A stretch of 40,215 nt of DNA from positions 116,122-156,336 of the forward strand of contig NZ_LMQH01000011.1 in the NCBI RefSeq assembly GCF_001424105.1, given 5' to 3'. The stretch's first letter is position 1. Each line of letters begins with the position of its first letter. The notes beneath the pieces are model-generated. The model was given only the letters and a program-made list of their open reading frames with translations. It was not told where the DNA came from and did not search any database. The DNA comes from Chryseobacterium sp. Leaf394 (GTDB lineage Bacteria; Bacteroidota; Bacteroidia; Flavobacteriales; Weeksellaceae). The translations under genes were made by a program, and so were the position numbers. Shown here in pieces: positions 22,590 through 30,855 of the stretch.

Positions 22590-23111
22590 ATGCAGGCTCA
22601 CATTACATTATCAAAACAGGAAAAACGCTATCAGTTTTTATACTTAATTTTAATGCTTCTTCTGGCGCTCATACTCCTGGGTATTATTTTTTTAAATAAT
22701 TTCAGATCACCTTTTTCTGAAACAGATATGCTGAAGGTGCAGACTTTAGAGCAGAAAAATAAATTTGATATTCAGCAGAAAATCACGCAGCCCATTGTAG
22801 ACAGTACTTTTGCAAAAATAGCTTCCCTTTCAGAAGAAAATCCAGATCCGGTGAAAGAAAGTCAGATTGACTATGATATCAGCACCATTAAAAATTCTTT
22901 TGAAAACGCAAGTATTAATGATGACAGGAAAGTAGGATATCCTGTGATTGCTGAATTCTACAAGATGTTTCTTGAAGACAAAAAGTGGCTTGCCAAGAAA
23001 AAAGAAAATGTGATAAAATATGAGAAAGAGTATGAAGAGTGTACTATTGGTTTTCAGAAAAATAAAGATCAGCTCATAGACCGCAGAAATTCTTACAACA
23101 ATCGCAAATAA
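22590..23111 (+). CDS. Second T6SS subtype iii single-pass membrane protein, TssO-like
   Basis: A 173-residue protein with the same layout as the gene before it: a short cytoplasmic tail (LSKQEKRYQ), one strong membrane helix at residues about 15-36 (LYLILMLLLALILLGIIFL), and a helical periplasmic domain with LDR-poor charged stretches such as KKWLAKKKENVIKYEKEYEE, likely coiled-coil. The two proteins share little direct sequence, so they are either diverged paralogues or a TssO plus another partner. Together they probably form a subcomplex in the inner membrane. Co-transcribed with both neighbours. Confidence 0.6.
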   Translation: MQAHITLSKQEKRYQFLYLILMLLLALILLGIIFLNNFRSPFSETDMLKVQTLEQKNKFDIQQKITQPIVDSTFAKIASLSEENPDPVKESQIDYDISTIKNSFENASINDDRKVGYPVIAEFYKMFLEDKKWLAKKKENVIKYEKEYEECTIGFQKNKDQLIDRRNSYNNRK

Positions 23112-23142
23112 TCAAACACAAACTATATTATAAAAATTTATT

Positions 23143-24051
23143 ATGAACTATTTTCAGAAAAACAGAACAAACATTATTATCGGTGTTATTGCTACATTGC
23201 TTGTAGCGGCACTGATTGCATTGTGGTTCCAAAAGAAGACGATAAATTCTGCTGATGATATTGTTGCAGAAGTATATCCTAAAACGGTGAATGTAAAAGA
23301 TAGTTTGTTCTTTGTAGACAAAACCGCTTTCGCAAAAACAAAAAGATGGGATTTTGGTGACGGAAGTACTTCAGACAAGTCTAAAGGAGTACATTTTTAC
23401 AGTAAACCGGGCTATTATCAGGTTACATTAGTTATTGACAATAAATATTCTAAAAACTACGGAATTTTAGTTTCTCAGCAGCAAACCGTCAAAAATGACA
23501 GTATTACTCCGTTTACAAGAATCGACGCAGTCTCACAGGCGCGGCAGTTTGAAAATGTACAGTTTAAAGCGGTTTCAGATGCAAAACAGTTTACCTGGAG
23601 ATTTGGGCAGACAGGAAATATCGATTCAAAAGACAAACTCGCATATTTTACTTATTCAAAACCTGGAAATTATGTTGTAACACTTTCCACGGATGAAAAT
23701 ACAGCCCCAATCCAGCATGCTATTACAATTTTACCTGCTTATGATCAACTGGATGATGCAGAACTGAAAATTGAAGATAATTATCAAAAGATGGATAACG
23801 ATTTTAAATACCGTCTTCAGCAGATTGCCAACGGAAACAGTTTTAATCTGAATTATAATTATTTGCTGAATAAATATTTATGCAATAACGAGAATACCAC
23901 AGTGAGTGTTAACGAAAGTAAAATCAACAATTTTTATCTGTACTGCGCCGGTCTGCAGTTTGACAAAAACAATGTGATTCAAACTGTAAAACTTAATTTT
24001 GATGATGCACAAAACTGTGTTACTAAAGTAGAAATCAACCAATCCAAATAA
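23143..24051 (+). CDS. PKD-domain membrane protein of the T6SSiii cluster (candidate TssP)
   Basis: A 302-residue protein anchored by one N-terminal helix at residues about 10-29 (TNIIIGVIATLLVAALIALW), the rest periplasmic. The first PKD domain carries WDFGDGS at residues 69-75 and FYSKPGYYQVTLVID, the PKD hallmark; a second, more diverged copy follows with FTWRFGQTGNIDSKDKLAYF and YSKPGNYVVTLSTD. The C-terminal third is helical with two Cys. PKD folds are protein-binding beta sandwiches. Position between TssO-like proteins and TssR suggests it is TssP or an equivalent envelope component; that name is from context, not from a family search. Confidence 0.65.
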   Translation: MNYFQKNRTNIIIGVIATLLVAALIALWFQKKTINSADDIVAEVYPKTVNVKDSLFFVDKTAFAKTKRWDFGDGSTSDKSKGVHFYSKPGYYQVTLVIDNKYSKNYGILVSQQQTVKNDSITPFTRIDAVSQARQFENVQFKAVSDAKQFTWRFGQTGNIDSKDKLAYFTYSKPGNYVVTLSTDENTAPIQHAITILPAYDQLDDAELKIEDNYQKMDNDFKYRLQQIANGNSFNLNYNYLLNKYLCNNENTTVSVNESKINNFYLYCAGLQFDKNNVIQTVKLNFDDAQNCVTKVEINQSK

Positions 24052-24100
24052 TAAAAAGTAAAACTGCTTCGGTTTTGCTCCAAACATAAAGATCATTAAG

Positions 24101-26503
24101 ATGAAAAATAAACTTCCTCTTGCCGCATGTTACGCGGGTTTAGGTATACTGCTCACATCGTGCAATGTAAAACTTCCCTCTGCAAAAACTCCCGATCCCG
24201 AAAGATATGGTCAGGTTGACAATAATCCTGTAGTGAATGGTTTTCCTAAAAAATCAGTCCCTTGGATTGTTATTTCAGACCGTTCAAGAAATACGGCTTA
24301 CATTGATAAAAATGATGAAAAGTCTTATAAAGATGTAAAGTTTCTGGAGCCATTGATGGTTCTGAAAAAGCGAAACGGAATGCTTAAAGTCGCAGAATAC
24401 AATTCTGACGCACTCATGACTAAAAAGGTAGCTCCCAAATCGGTAAAAACCTACGGCTGGATTCCTGAGTCTGAACTTCTTCTCTGGACTTCTTCACTCA
24501 AAAGCGAAAAAACAGGATATCCCGTAAAGGTAGCAGTACTGCCGAGCAACAGCGAAGTGATTCTTGCATCTGAAAGGTATTATAAGAATGATTCCATTCT
24601 GGTTTTCAATTCTCCGGCGCTTACTGAGGCAGCAAATGTTAAAATTCCAAACGGACAGATTGTTTATGTATATAAGCAGGCAGAAAATAACAAAAGATTT
24701 CTTGTCGGAAAAAAACCTTCTCTGGAAATAGACAGCATTAGCAGTGGTCTCTACGGATGGGTGGCATCTAACGTGATTTCATCGTGGGGTGAAAGATCTG
24801 CAGTAAAAATGAAAAATACAGCTGGTGTAAAAGAATCAGCTTTGGGAATACATGAGGGAGCTCCAGGCGTAAATACGACCGAAAACAGAACAGCTGTTTT
24901 GCTTACAGATGTCAACAAAAGACCTCCGCTTGAAAATATTTTCCCGGTAAACTTAACTTTAAGCGGTACCGAAACACCTCAATACAAAACAAAATATTTC
25001 ACCAATATTCTAGATTACAGCAAAAATTATGTGTATAATGTTTTAGGTGAACCTATTTACTTCGACCGTTATAAAGAAATCACAGAAAAAAGCAAAAAAC
25101 TCAACATCGTTTTTGTGCTGGATGTAAGTCCTTCCAATGCGTCATATGCTCCGATTGTGAAATCGCTATTGCAGGATCTTCAGTTGAGATTTGAAAAATC
25201 ATCTTATTTCAATGAAGTAAAATACGCTGCAGTTTTGTATAAAAACAATTCATGTGGTGATAATGTTGCTCCTTCTGTTCTTGCAGCAGATTACAATATC
25301 ATTACAAAGTTTATCGAAGATAAAATGAATGAAATGAATTGTCCGGGAAGCAATACCAATCAGCCACTTGCAGAAGGCCTTGCAGCTGCTGGAAATATGC
25401 TGTCCTCGGTTCCCGATGAGACCAATCTTGTTGTTACAATCGGTTCTTCAGCGAGCCGTAGCGGCAATATGTATGATGTTATCAATTCTTTAACTCAGGC
25501 TCAGGCCCGTCTTATCATGTTCCAGAGCAATGCAAGATCGGCAGATACTTATAATGATTTTGTTCTGATGTCTGAGAATATTGTAACCAATACTGCTAAA
25601 AATTCAGCTGAGCTTAAAAAGCAGAAAATTGTTGACCAAAAAGATGTTTTAACCAAAAATAATTTTAATCTCGTTGAAGGTGATGAAGGATTTTATTCAT
25701 TAGACTTTCCGAAACAGAGCATGTCTCAGGGATTTGTGATTTTTCCTAAAAAAGGAGATGTAGCAGCGCCAGGATTTTTAAAGAAATCTGTAGACAGCCT
25801 TATTGCACAGGTTAGTCTGGATAACGAAATTATTGATGAGTCTCTTCATAAAAATTTCCATTCTTCTGTAGGAGCAGGACATACTGATGTAGATTTTAAA
25901 TACAAATATTTATATCCGGGACTAACAAACCCTGTACCTTACGGAATCGCAGCTCAGCTCATCAATTATGGAAACCCGTTTTTGGCGAAAGGGTATATTC
26001 CAAAGGAATTAAGAGATTACAAACAGGGCCTGGAAAAAGGAATTTTAATTTCAGACAAGGAATATGATCAATTGAAAAACTTCTATCAGGAAGTTTATGA
26101 AAATACAGGAGCAGCACGTACAGATTTTAAACAGTCGAGAGCCATAAAGGAATATATAAAACTGCTCAAAAAATACAATCCAACCCTTGAATTTGCGAAA
26201 GATGTTGACATCAATGAGCAGCCAATGGCTTATGCAGTAGGAATTTCTACAGGATTTGACCTTACTGAAGAGGAAATAATGGCGAAGTATAAACTTAAAG
26301 CGTGGAGGAAATCTGATATTATTGATCCTGCTACAGCAAAAACTTATTTCAAGCATTATAAAGATCTTTCAGACAGAATGCTTGCGAACAGAAATAATCC
26401 TGCAGTGAAAATTCAGCATAATGGGCAGACTTTTTACTGGTTGAATGAATATTTTACGCCAACAATGCTTCCAACAGCAGAGCCAAAATATAGTAAGCAC
26501 TGA
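24101..26503 (+). CDS. T6SSiii protein TssR-like lipoprotein with vWA domain
   Basis: An 800-residue lipoprotein; lipobox LLTSC with Cys21. Residues about 50-250 look like SH3-type beta modules (PWIVISDRSRNTAYID, YGWIPESELLLW, YGWVASNVISSW). Residues about 330-500 are a von Willebrand A domain with the metal-binding D-x-S-x-S visible as D341, S343, S345 in VFVLDVSPSN. The C-terminal 300 residues contain YPGLTNPVPYG and helical segments. TssR is the large Bacteroidota-specific T6SSiii component, thought to lie in the periplasm or outer membrane and to be part of the envelope-spanning complex. Last gene of the TssO/PKD/TssR unit, followed by a strong terminator. Confidence 0.75.
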   Translation: MKNKLPLAACYAGLGILLTSCNVKLPSAKTPDPERYGQVDNNPVVNGFPKKSVPWIVISDRSRNTAYIDKNDEKSYKDVKFLEPLMVLKKRNGMLKVAEYNSDALMTKKVAPKSVKTYGWIPESELLLWTSSLKSEKTGYPVKVAVLPSNSEVILASERYYKNDSILVFNSPALTEAANVKIPNGQIVYVYKQAENNKRFLVGKKPSLEIDSISSGLYGWVASNVISSWGERSAVKMKNTAGVKESALGIHEGAPGVNTTENRTAVLLTDVNKRPPLENIFPVNLTLSGTETPQYKTKYFTNILDYSKNYVYNVLGEPIYFDRYKEITEKSKKLNIVFVLDVSPSNASYAPIVKSLLQDLQLRFEKSSYFNEVKYAAVLYKNNSCGDNVAPSVLAADYNIITKFIEDKMNEMNCPGSNTNQPLAEGLAAAGNMLSSVPDETNLVVTIGSSASRSGNMYDVINSLTQAQARLIMFQSNARSADTYNDFVLMSENIVTNTAKNSAELKKQKIVDQKDVLTKNNFNLVEGDEGFYSLDFPKQSMSQGFVIFPKKGDVAAPGFLKKSVDSLIAQVSLDNEIIDESLHKNFHSSVGAGHTDVDFKYKYLYPGLTNPVPYGIAAQLINYGNPFLAKGYIPKELRDYKQGLEKGILISDKEYDQLKNFYQEVYENTGAARTDFKQSRAIKEYIKLLKKYNPTLEFAKDVDINEQPMAYAVGISTGFDLTEEEIMAKYKLKAWRKSDIIDPATAKTYFKHYKDLSDRMLANRNNPAVKIQHNGQTFYWLNEYFTPTMLPTAEPKYSKH

Positions 26504-26533
26504 AAATTGTATCTGATTCAATAATAATATGTT

Positions 26534-26563
26534 AAAACGGAAATTTTTGTTTCCGTTTTTTTT
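26534..26563 (+). terminator. Terminator after the TssR-like gene
   Basis: AAAACGGAAA at 26534-26543 pairs perfectly with TTTCCGTTTT at 26550-26559 (10 bp, loop TTTTTG) and runs into T to 26563. Confidence 0.8.
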
Positions 26564-26582
26564 ATGTTAAATAACTTTTATT

Positions 26583-26590
26583 TATCTTTG
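26583..26590 (+). promoter_or_regulatory. -7 promoter box of the DUF4280/effector unit
   Basis: TATCTTTG matches TAnnTTTG, 20 bases before the ATG at 26611. The flanking bases (TATCTTTGAGTACC) resemble the second hcp promoter (TATCTTTGAGGTACC). The operator found before the hcp genes is absent here. Confidence 0.55.
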
Positions 26591-26610
26591 AGTACCAAAT
26601 TTCGCAAAAT

Positions 26611-27114
26611 ATGTCTACTCAATCATCATCCCATGATGGCAAACATTTCGTTGTCCAGAAGGGAACATGTCAGTGTGACCAGGGAGATCTTTTCCCGCAA
26701 CATATCGTAAGTGTACACCAAAAACATTATTGGAATGACTCTGCGGGTGAAGCTGATTATCTTGCTGTTACAGAAGACGATCTTCAGTTTAATCCTTCAG
26801 GACCGAGTTTCGGCAAATGTAAATTAAAGCCAAGCTCAGGCGGATATCTACCCTGTGCCTATGCTCCGGCAGGAAAATGGCAGAAAACCTATGATAAAGT
26901 TTTGGTTATGGGTAAGAAAGCAGTCACCGAAATTTCTGAATTACAATGCACTACAGGAGGGAAAATAACCATTAAAGACCACGGACAGCGGGGCGAAATG
27001 AGTAAAACTAATGTGAAAAATGCTGATGCAAAAAAAACACAGCACATCAATCCTTTGGTGGATATGAATGACTATAAAGAAACTGTTTCTGAAAGTGAAA
27101 TAGACGCTTACTAA
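26611..27114 (+). CDS. PAAR-like DUF4280 spike-tip protein
   Basis: A 167-residue cytoplasmic protein of the DUF4280 PAAR-like family, which caps VgrG and carries or recruits an effector. Family features: VVQKGTCQCDQGD near the N-terminus, FGKCKLKP in the middle, YLPCAYAPAGKW, and LQCTTGGKITIKDHGQRG at the end of the fold. Four or five Cys are arranged as in the family. No toxin domain is attached, so it should act as a separate tip for the effector encoded 18 bases downstream. The short acidic C-terminal tail (MNDYKETVSESEIDAY) may bind that effector's N-terminal domain; this is inference. Confidence 0.82.
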   Translation: MSTQSSSHDGKHFVVQKGTCQCDQGDLFPQHIVSVHQKHYWNDSAGEADYLAVTEDDLQFNPSGPSFGKCKLKPSSGGYLPCAYAPAGKWQKTYDKVLVMGKKAVTEISELQCTTGGKITIKDHGQRGEMSKTNVKNADAKKTQHINPLVDMNDYKETVSESEIDAY

Positions 27115-27132
27115 TCAAAATCTCTATTCACC

Positions 27133-29562
27133 ATGTCAAAAAAAGGAGTTTCAAAAATTGCAGGAAATGCTTCACCAAAAGTTGGAGAAGCTACTACTTA
27201 TACAATTGCAGATTGGTATCCCGCAACCCCACAAAATCAAAGGAATGCCGCTCATGTCACCTGGGAACTGTTTAAAAAAAGAGAAAACGGCAGATTTACC
27301 ACCACGAATATTAAGAAGACCGGTGTGGGAACATTCACATTCGGCGAAGTCGCACACCGTCATACTTTCAGAATTGAAGCTTATCTGCATGAACCGGAAG
27401 GAAGTGGTGCTACAACTCTGGAAATCAATCCGCAACCAGCAGCCATTCCGAGAATCAGTAGAGTTGAACTGAAATATGTGGACGATACGCCCGGAACTGT
27501 TTTCAGTTACACCGAGAAACTGATTGCAAGTGCTCAAACTACAAATCTGGGAGGTCAGAAACTGAAGTTCAGTCTTTGGGAAGATGATGCGGATAATGAA
27601 GGTCATAATTCTCAAAATCTTCTGATTGAATCTAAAGAGGCAACTGTGAACAGGGAAGGAACAGCTACTGCAGAGTTTATGCTTACAAGAGCTTTAATGC
27701 AAAAAGCCATGCAGGGTGAAACTGATCCCCGGCAACTGGAGTTTTATGTGACTGTAGAATATTTTTCACACAGAAAACATGCTACGGATAATATTCATAT
27801 CAATAATCCTCAGGGTACGCCGCCAAGACCACACCCAAGACCAACAACTAATAATCAACCTTCACAACCAACTCATAATGGAAATACTCCGCCACGGGCT
27901 CAGAATTCTCCTGCAGCCGAAAAACCACAATCCCAAAAAGAAGAAATGGGAATTATGGCTAACGTACGCAACTGGTGGAATAACCTTGAACTTTGGGACT
28001 GGGCCGAAGCAAGAGGAATTATTGAACCTCAGAAACCTGCAACAACTACTGCAAATGGCGGAAGAACAGTAAGTATAGTAAATCAACCCCCTGCAGGTCA
28101 GCAGAATTGTGGAGAGAGATATTGTATTAAGATAGGTGATAAAAATGAACTAATCAGAGAAATTAATATCAGACTTGCTGGTTTTGGGGGTAATATTCCT
28201 ACTGATGAGTTTACCGAACGGACAGAAAAAATGATCAAGCAGTTCCAAAAAGATTATATGAAAGTTCCTGAAACAGGTAAAGTATGTGGAAATGTGTTGC
28301 TGGCTATCGATGATTTCACGACAAAATGGACAGAAAATATCAGCAATTATTTATGCTTATGCAAAAATGAAAGAGCTATTACAAATAAATGTTCAGGATT
28401 TGGGAAGGGACGATACAATGGAGAGTATTCCAATAGAAATCACATAGAAAGATATCATAAATACGAAAGACCGGGAATTCACCGAAGTTTACTGTGGGGA
28501 GTGAGTGCCCTGAAATTCTATTTGAGCACACAGGCTGTGTATAAATATTATGGCATCACAGCAGGATACAGATGTTGGGAACACAATACACTTAAGGGTA
28601 GAACCAGCACAAACCATATGGGTAAAGCTGTTGATCTGCAATTTTCAAAAAATGGTAGAGCAATTACCGGGAAAAGTCAATCCAACGTTGCTTTGTTAGT
28701 AGAACTTAGAGATAATTTTTTTACAAAATACCTCAACAGCAAATATCAGTGGGTAGATGGACAAAACAATTACTCACTTGAACCTTTTGGTCTCGGATCG
28801 GGGCAGACCTGGAGCTGGATTCACATGGACGTAAGAGAATTTCAAAATACGTATTTAGATGATAAGTATTTTGTAAAGACACAGGAAAATGTAAGAGGAA
28901 AAAGTATTGTAGAGTTGGCAATAGAATCAGGATTTCAAAATACATGCAACTGTCTTAAAGGATTTAGCGCTCCTGTAAAACCTGCTGAAACAAAGGCGGA
29001 AGCAGGAAATTGTGAGGATAAATTTGCCAAGGTAGCGCCAATTATCTTACGACATGAAGGAGGTTTTGTGGATCATAAGGCAGATAAAGGAGGTGCTACC
29101 AATAAAGGAATAACATTTGCCACATGGCAAAGGTATGCAAAGGAAGATTTAAATATTGAACCTACATTGGATAATCTCAAAGCTATTACCGATGAGCAGG
29201 CTACAAAAATTTACAGAAAGAGATATTGGGAACCTAAAGGTTTCTGCAGAGTTGAAGATGAAAGAGTCAGCCTCATGATTTATGATTGGACGATTACTTC
29301 CGGTGGTGCAGCAAAACAGGTTCAGAGATTGCTAAAAAATGAATTTGCTCAGGATATAGATGATGACGGAAACATAGGCTCATTAACAATTGATGCCATT
29401 AATAATGTGGAAGATCAGGATAAGTTACTGCAACGAATAGCCGAAATCAGAAAACAATATTATACCGATCTCACTTTTACAGACGGTAAAAAGAACAGTC
29501 AACAGGTTTTCTTACAGGGATGGCTGAATCGTGTGGATGATTGTTTAGAATTTAAACCATAA
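27133..29562 (+). CDS. Peptidoglycan-targeting T6SS effector: M15 peptidase plus GH108 muramidase
   Basis: An 809-residue protein without signal peptide, as expected for a T6SS cargo. Residues 1-225 form two beta-sandwich modules (TTYTIADWYPATPQNQRN; RISRVELKYVDDTPGT), likely for loading onto the DUF4280 tip. A Pro/Asn/Gln-rich linker spans 226-275, followed by NWWNNLELWDWAE. Residues about 322-395 are a peptidoglycan-binding-type domain (KMIKQFQKDYMKVPETGKVC). Residues about 450-590 are a D,D-peptidase-like M15 domain with H495, D501 (NHMGKAVDL) and H564 (WIHMDV) as zinc ligands. Residues about 625-809 are GH108 with the catalytic E642 in ILRHEGGF and DKGGATNKGITFATW. The M15 His-Gly spacing is one residue shorter than usual. 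It follows the DUF4280 gene by 18 bases and precedes a lipoprotein by 3. Confidence 0.85.
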   Translation: MSKKGVSKIAGNASPKVGEATTYTIADWYPATPQNQRNAAHVTWELFKKRENGRFTTTNIKKTGVGTFTFGEVAHRHTFRIEAYLHEPEGSGATTLEINPQPAAIPRISRVELKYVDDTPGTVFSYTEKLIASAQTTNLGGQKLKFSLWEDDADNEGHNSQNLLIESKEATVNREGTATAEFMLTRALMQKAMQGETDPRQLEFYVTVEYFSHRKHATDNIHINNPQGTPPRPHPRPTTNNQPSQPTHNGNTPPRAQNSPAAEKPQSQKEEMGIMANVRNWWNNLELWDWAEARGIIEPQKPATTTANGGRTVSIVNQPPAGQQNCGERYCIKIGDKNELIREINIRLAGFGGNIPTDEFTERTEKMIKQFQKDYMKVPETGKVCGNVLLAIDDFTTKWTENISNYLCLCKNERAITNKCSGFGKGRYNGEYSNRNHIERYHKYERPGIHRSLLWGVSALKFYLSTQAVYKYYGITAGYRCWEHNTLKGRTSTNHMGKAVDLQFSKNGRAITGKSQSNVALLVELRDNFFTKYLNSKYQWVDGQNNYSLEPFGLGSGQTWSWIHMDVREFQNTYLDDKYFVKTQENVRGKSIVELAIESGFQNTCNCLKGFSAPVKPAETKAEAGNCEDKFAKVAPIILRHEGGFVDHKADKGGATNKGITFATWQRYAKEDLNIEPTLDNLKAITDEQATKIYRKRYWEPKGFCRVEDERVSLMIYDWTITSGGAAKQVQRLLKNEFAQDIDDDGNIGSLTIDAINNVEDQDKLLQRIAEIRKQYYTDLTFTDGKKNSQQVFLQGWLNRVDDCLEFKP
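27914..28013 (+). repeat. Linker segment copied at 30538-30633
   Basis: The effector's Pro/Gln-rich linker and NWWNNLELWDW segment is repeated downstream with about 80 percent identity by eye, in the same orientation. Duplicate linkers can recombine to swap effector C-termini. Confidence 0.65.
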
Positions 29563-29565
29563 ATT

Positions 29566-30450
29566 ATGAAAAAACTATTAGCCGTAATTTTAATTACACT
29601 TTTAAGTTGCACAGAAAATACGAAAGCTTCAAAAATACAGACTACTCCGGCGGAGGAGAAATTGGAGGCTCAGGTACACGAAAATAAAAATATATCGGGA
29701 AATTGGATTTTTACGGAAAAATCGCAAAACTCTGATATTCCAACACTTCAGTTTACGGTTGCAATTAAGCAGGATGGAGAAGATATAAGCGGTCAGTATT
29801 GTGCAATAGCTAACAGTGGAGCAAAAATAGATTGTGAAAATGAGACCAGATACAATTTGAAAGGTAAACTGATTAATGGAAAGTTTACCGGAACTTTCTA
29901 CAGTTTTTTCGGATCTTCAAAAGATCAGGGTAAATTTGAAATCTCAGTAATTGACAATAGTACGATCAGCTGGAAGGTACTTGTGTCTCCGAAAGGAGAG
30001 TTTTATGCTCCTGAACTGTGCAAACTGAAACGGGAAAAATCTGCGGTTTCATCTGCAGATACGAAAAAAAATTTTCCATTATCTTATACAGGGCTGGACA
30101 ATTTAAATTGGGTAGAAAGTAATAAGTATGCAAATTATAATTACACATACAATCTCCCGGATTATAAAAACTCGTCGGTTATTCTTGCGAAAAACGACTT
30201 GAGTGATGATCCTTTCTACACTCTTTTTACTTTAGATAAAAATACAAGGATAATTGACTCTCTTAAAATATGCTACACAGAAGACGGATATCCTGAGAAT
30301 GATAAAAGATATTTTTTTGATTTTGTAATTAATTCTGATTATACGATTACAATCAGTAAATCTGAAAGGAAGGATTATAACAATATAAAGATATGGGATT
30401 CAAAATATAAAATTTCAGATAAAGGAATTTTTGTGAAATATGCAAAATAA
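29566..30450 (+). CDS. Lipoprotein, candidate immunity protein for the peptidoglycan effector
   Basis: A 294-residue lipoprotein; lipobox LLSC with Cys15. After a short linker, residues about 43-155 look like a lipocalin-type beta barrel (ISGNWIFTEKS, FTVAIKQDGEDISGQYC, KGKLINGKFTGTFYSFF). Residues about 170-294 form a second beta-rich domain (LDNLNWVESNKYANYNY, IRI-type strands ending GIFVKYAK). Its ATG is three bases after the effector stop, so the two are coupled. A periplasmic lipid-anchored protein is where immunity against M15/GH108 activities is needed. No immunity family was recognised, so the role is inferred from coupling and location. Confidence 0.7.
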   Translation: MKKLLAVILITLLSCTENTKASKIQTTPAEEKLEAQVHENKNISGNWIFTEKSQNSDIPTLQFTVAIKQDGEDISGQYCAIANSGAKIDCENETRYNLKGKLINGKFTGTFYSFFGSSKDQGKFEISVIDNSTISWKVLVSPKGEFYAPELCKLKREKSAVSSADTKKNFPLSYTGLDNLNWVESNKYANYNYTYNLPDYKNSSVILAKNDLSDDPFYTLFTLDKNTRIIDSLKICYTEDGYPENDKRYFFDFVINSDYTITISKSERKDYNNIKIWDSKYKISDKGIFVKYAK

Positions 30451-30537
30451 AGACATTTCGCTAATCCCCGAAATAAATCCTTTATCATAACCCCTCTTCG
30501 GTAAATACCCAAATATCCTCGCCACATAACTCTCTTT

Positions 30538-30846
30538 CAGCCGAAAAACCACAATCCCAAAAAGAGGAAAAGGGAATTGCAGATTCTGTACGGGACTGGT
30601 GGAATAATCTGGAACTGTGGGATTGGGGGGAAGCCTATCAGGTGAAGTTCCCGGAATTGAAAAAACAGAATTTACGGGAACAATTGAAAATGGTCTTGTG
30701 AAGATACCGATTCATTTGAGACAGAAAACGGCGGAAGAACTTACACAATGGAAAGATAAATTAACCAAGGTCAGAGAGGATGGAACGTTTACGTATAAAT
30801 TTGGAGGCCCGAACGTGGTTGCAAATGATGATGATAAAAAAGATTA
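30538..30846 (+). pseudogene. Remnant of a second effector tail with a frameshift
   Basis: Bases 30538-30633 encode AEKPQSQKEEKGIADSVRD and then WWNNLELWDWGEA, a close copy of residues 262-292 of the effector at 27133. There is no start codon. The frame then drops into LKMVL and stops. In the next frame the coding continues as GGSLSGEVPGIEKTEFTGTI to DDDKKD, stop at 30844-30846. A run of six G at 30625-30630 joins the two; seven would restore one frame. The C-terminal domain (about 65 residues) is unrecognised and has no signal peptide. This looks like the displaced C-terminus of a former effector, not an independent gene starting at 30617. Confidence 0.6.
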
Positions 30847-30855
30847 GCTACTAAT

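Noticed and set aside
30617..30846. A separate small gene beginning at ATG 30617
   Set aside because: That ATG lies in a frame that does not match the linker copy upstream; the coding is better explained as the frameshifted tail of a former effector.
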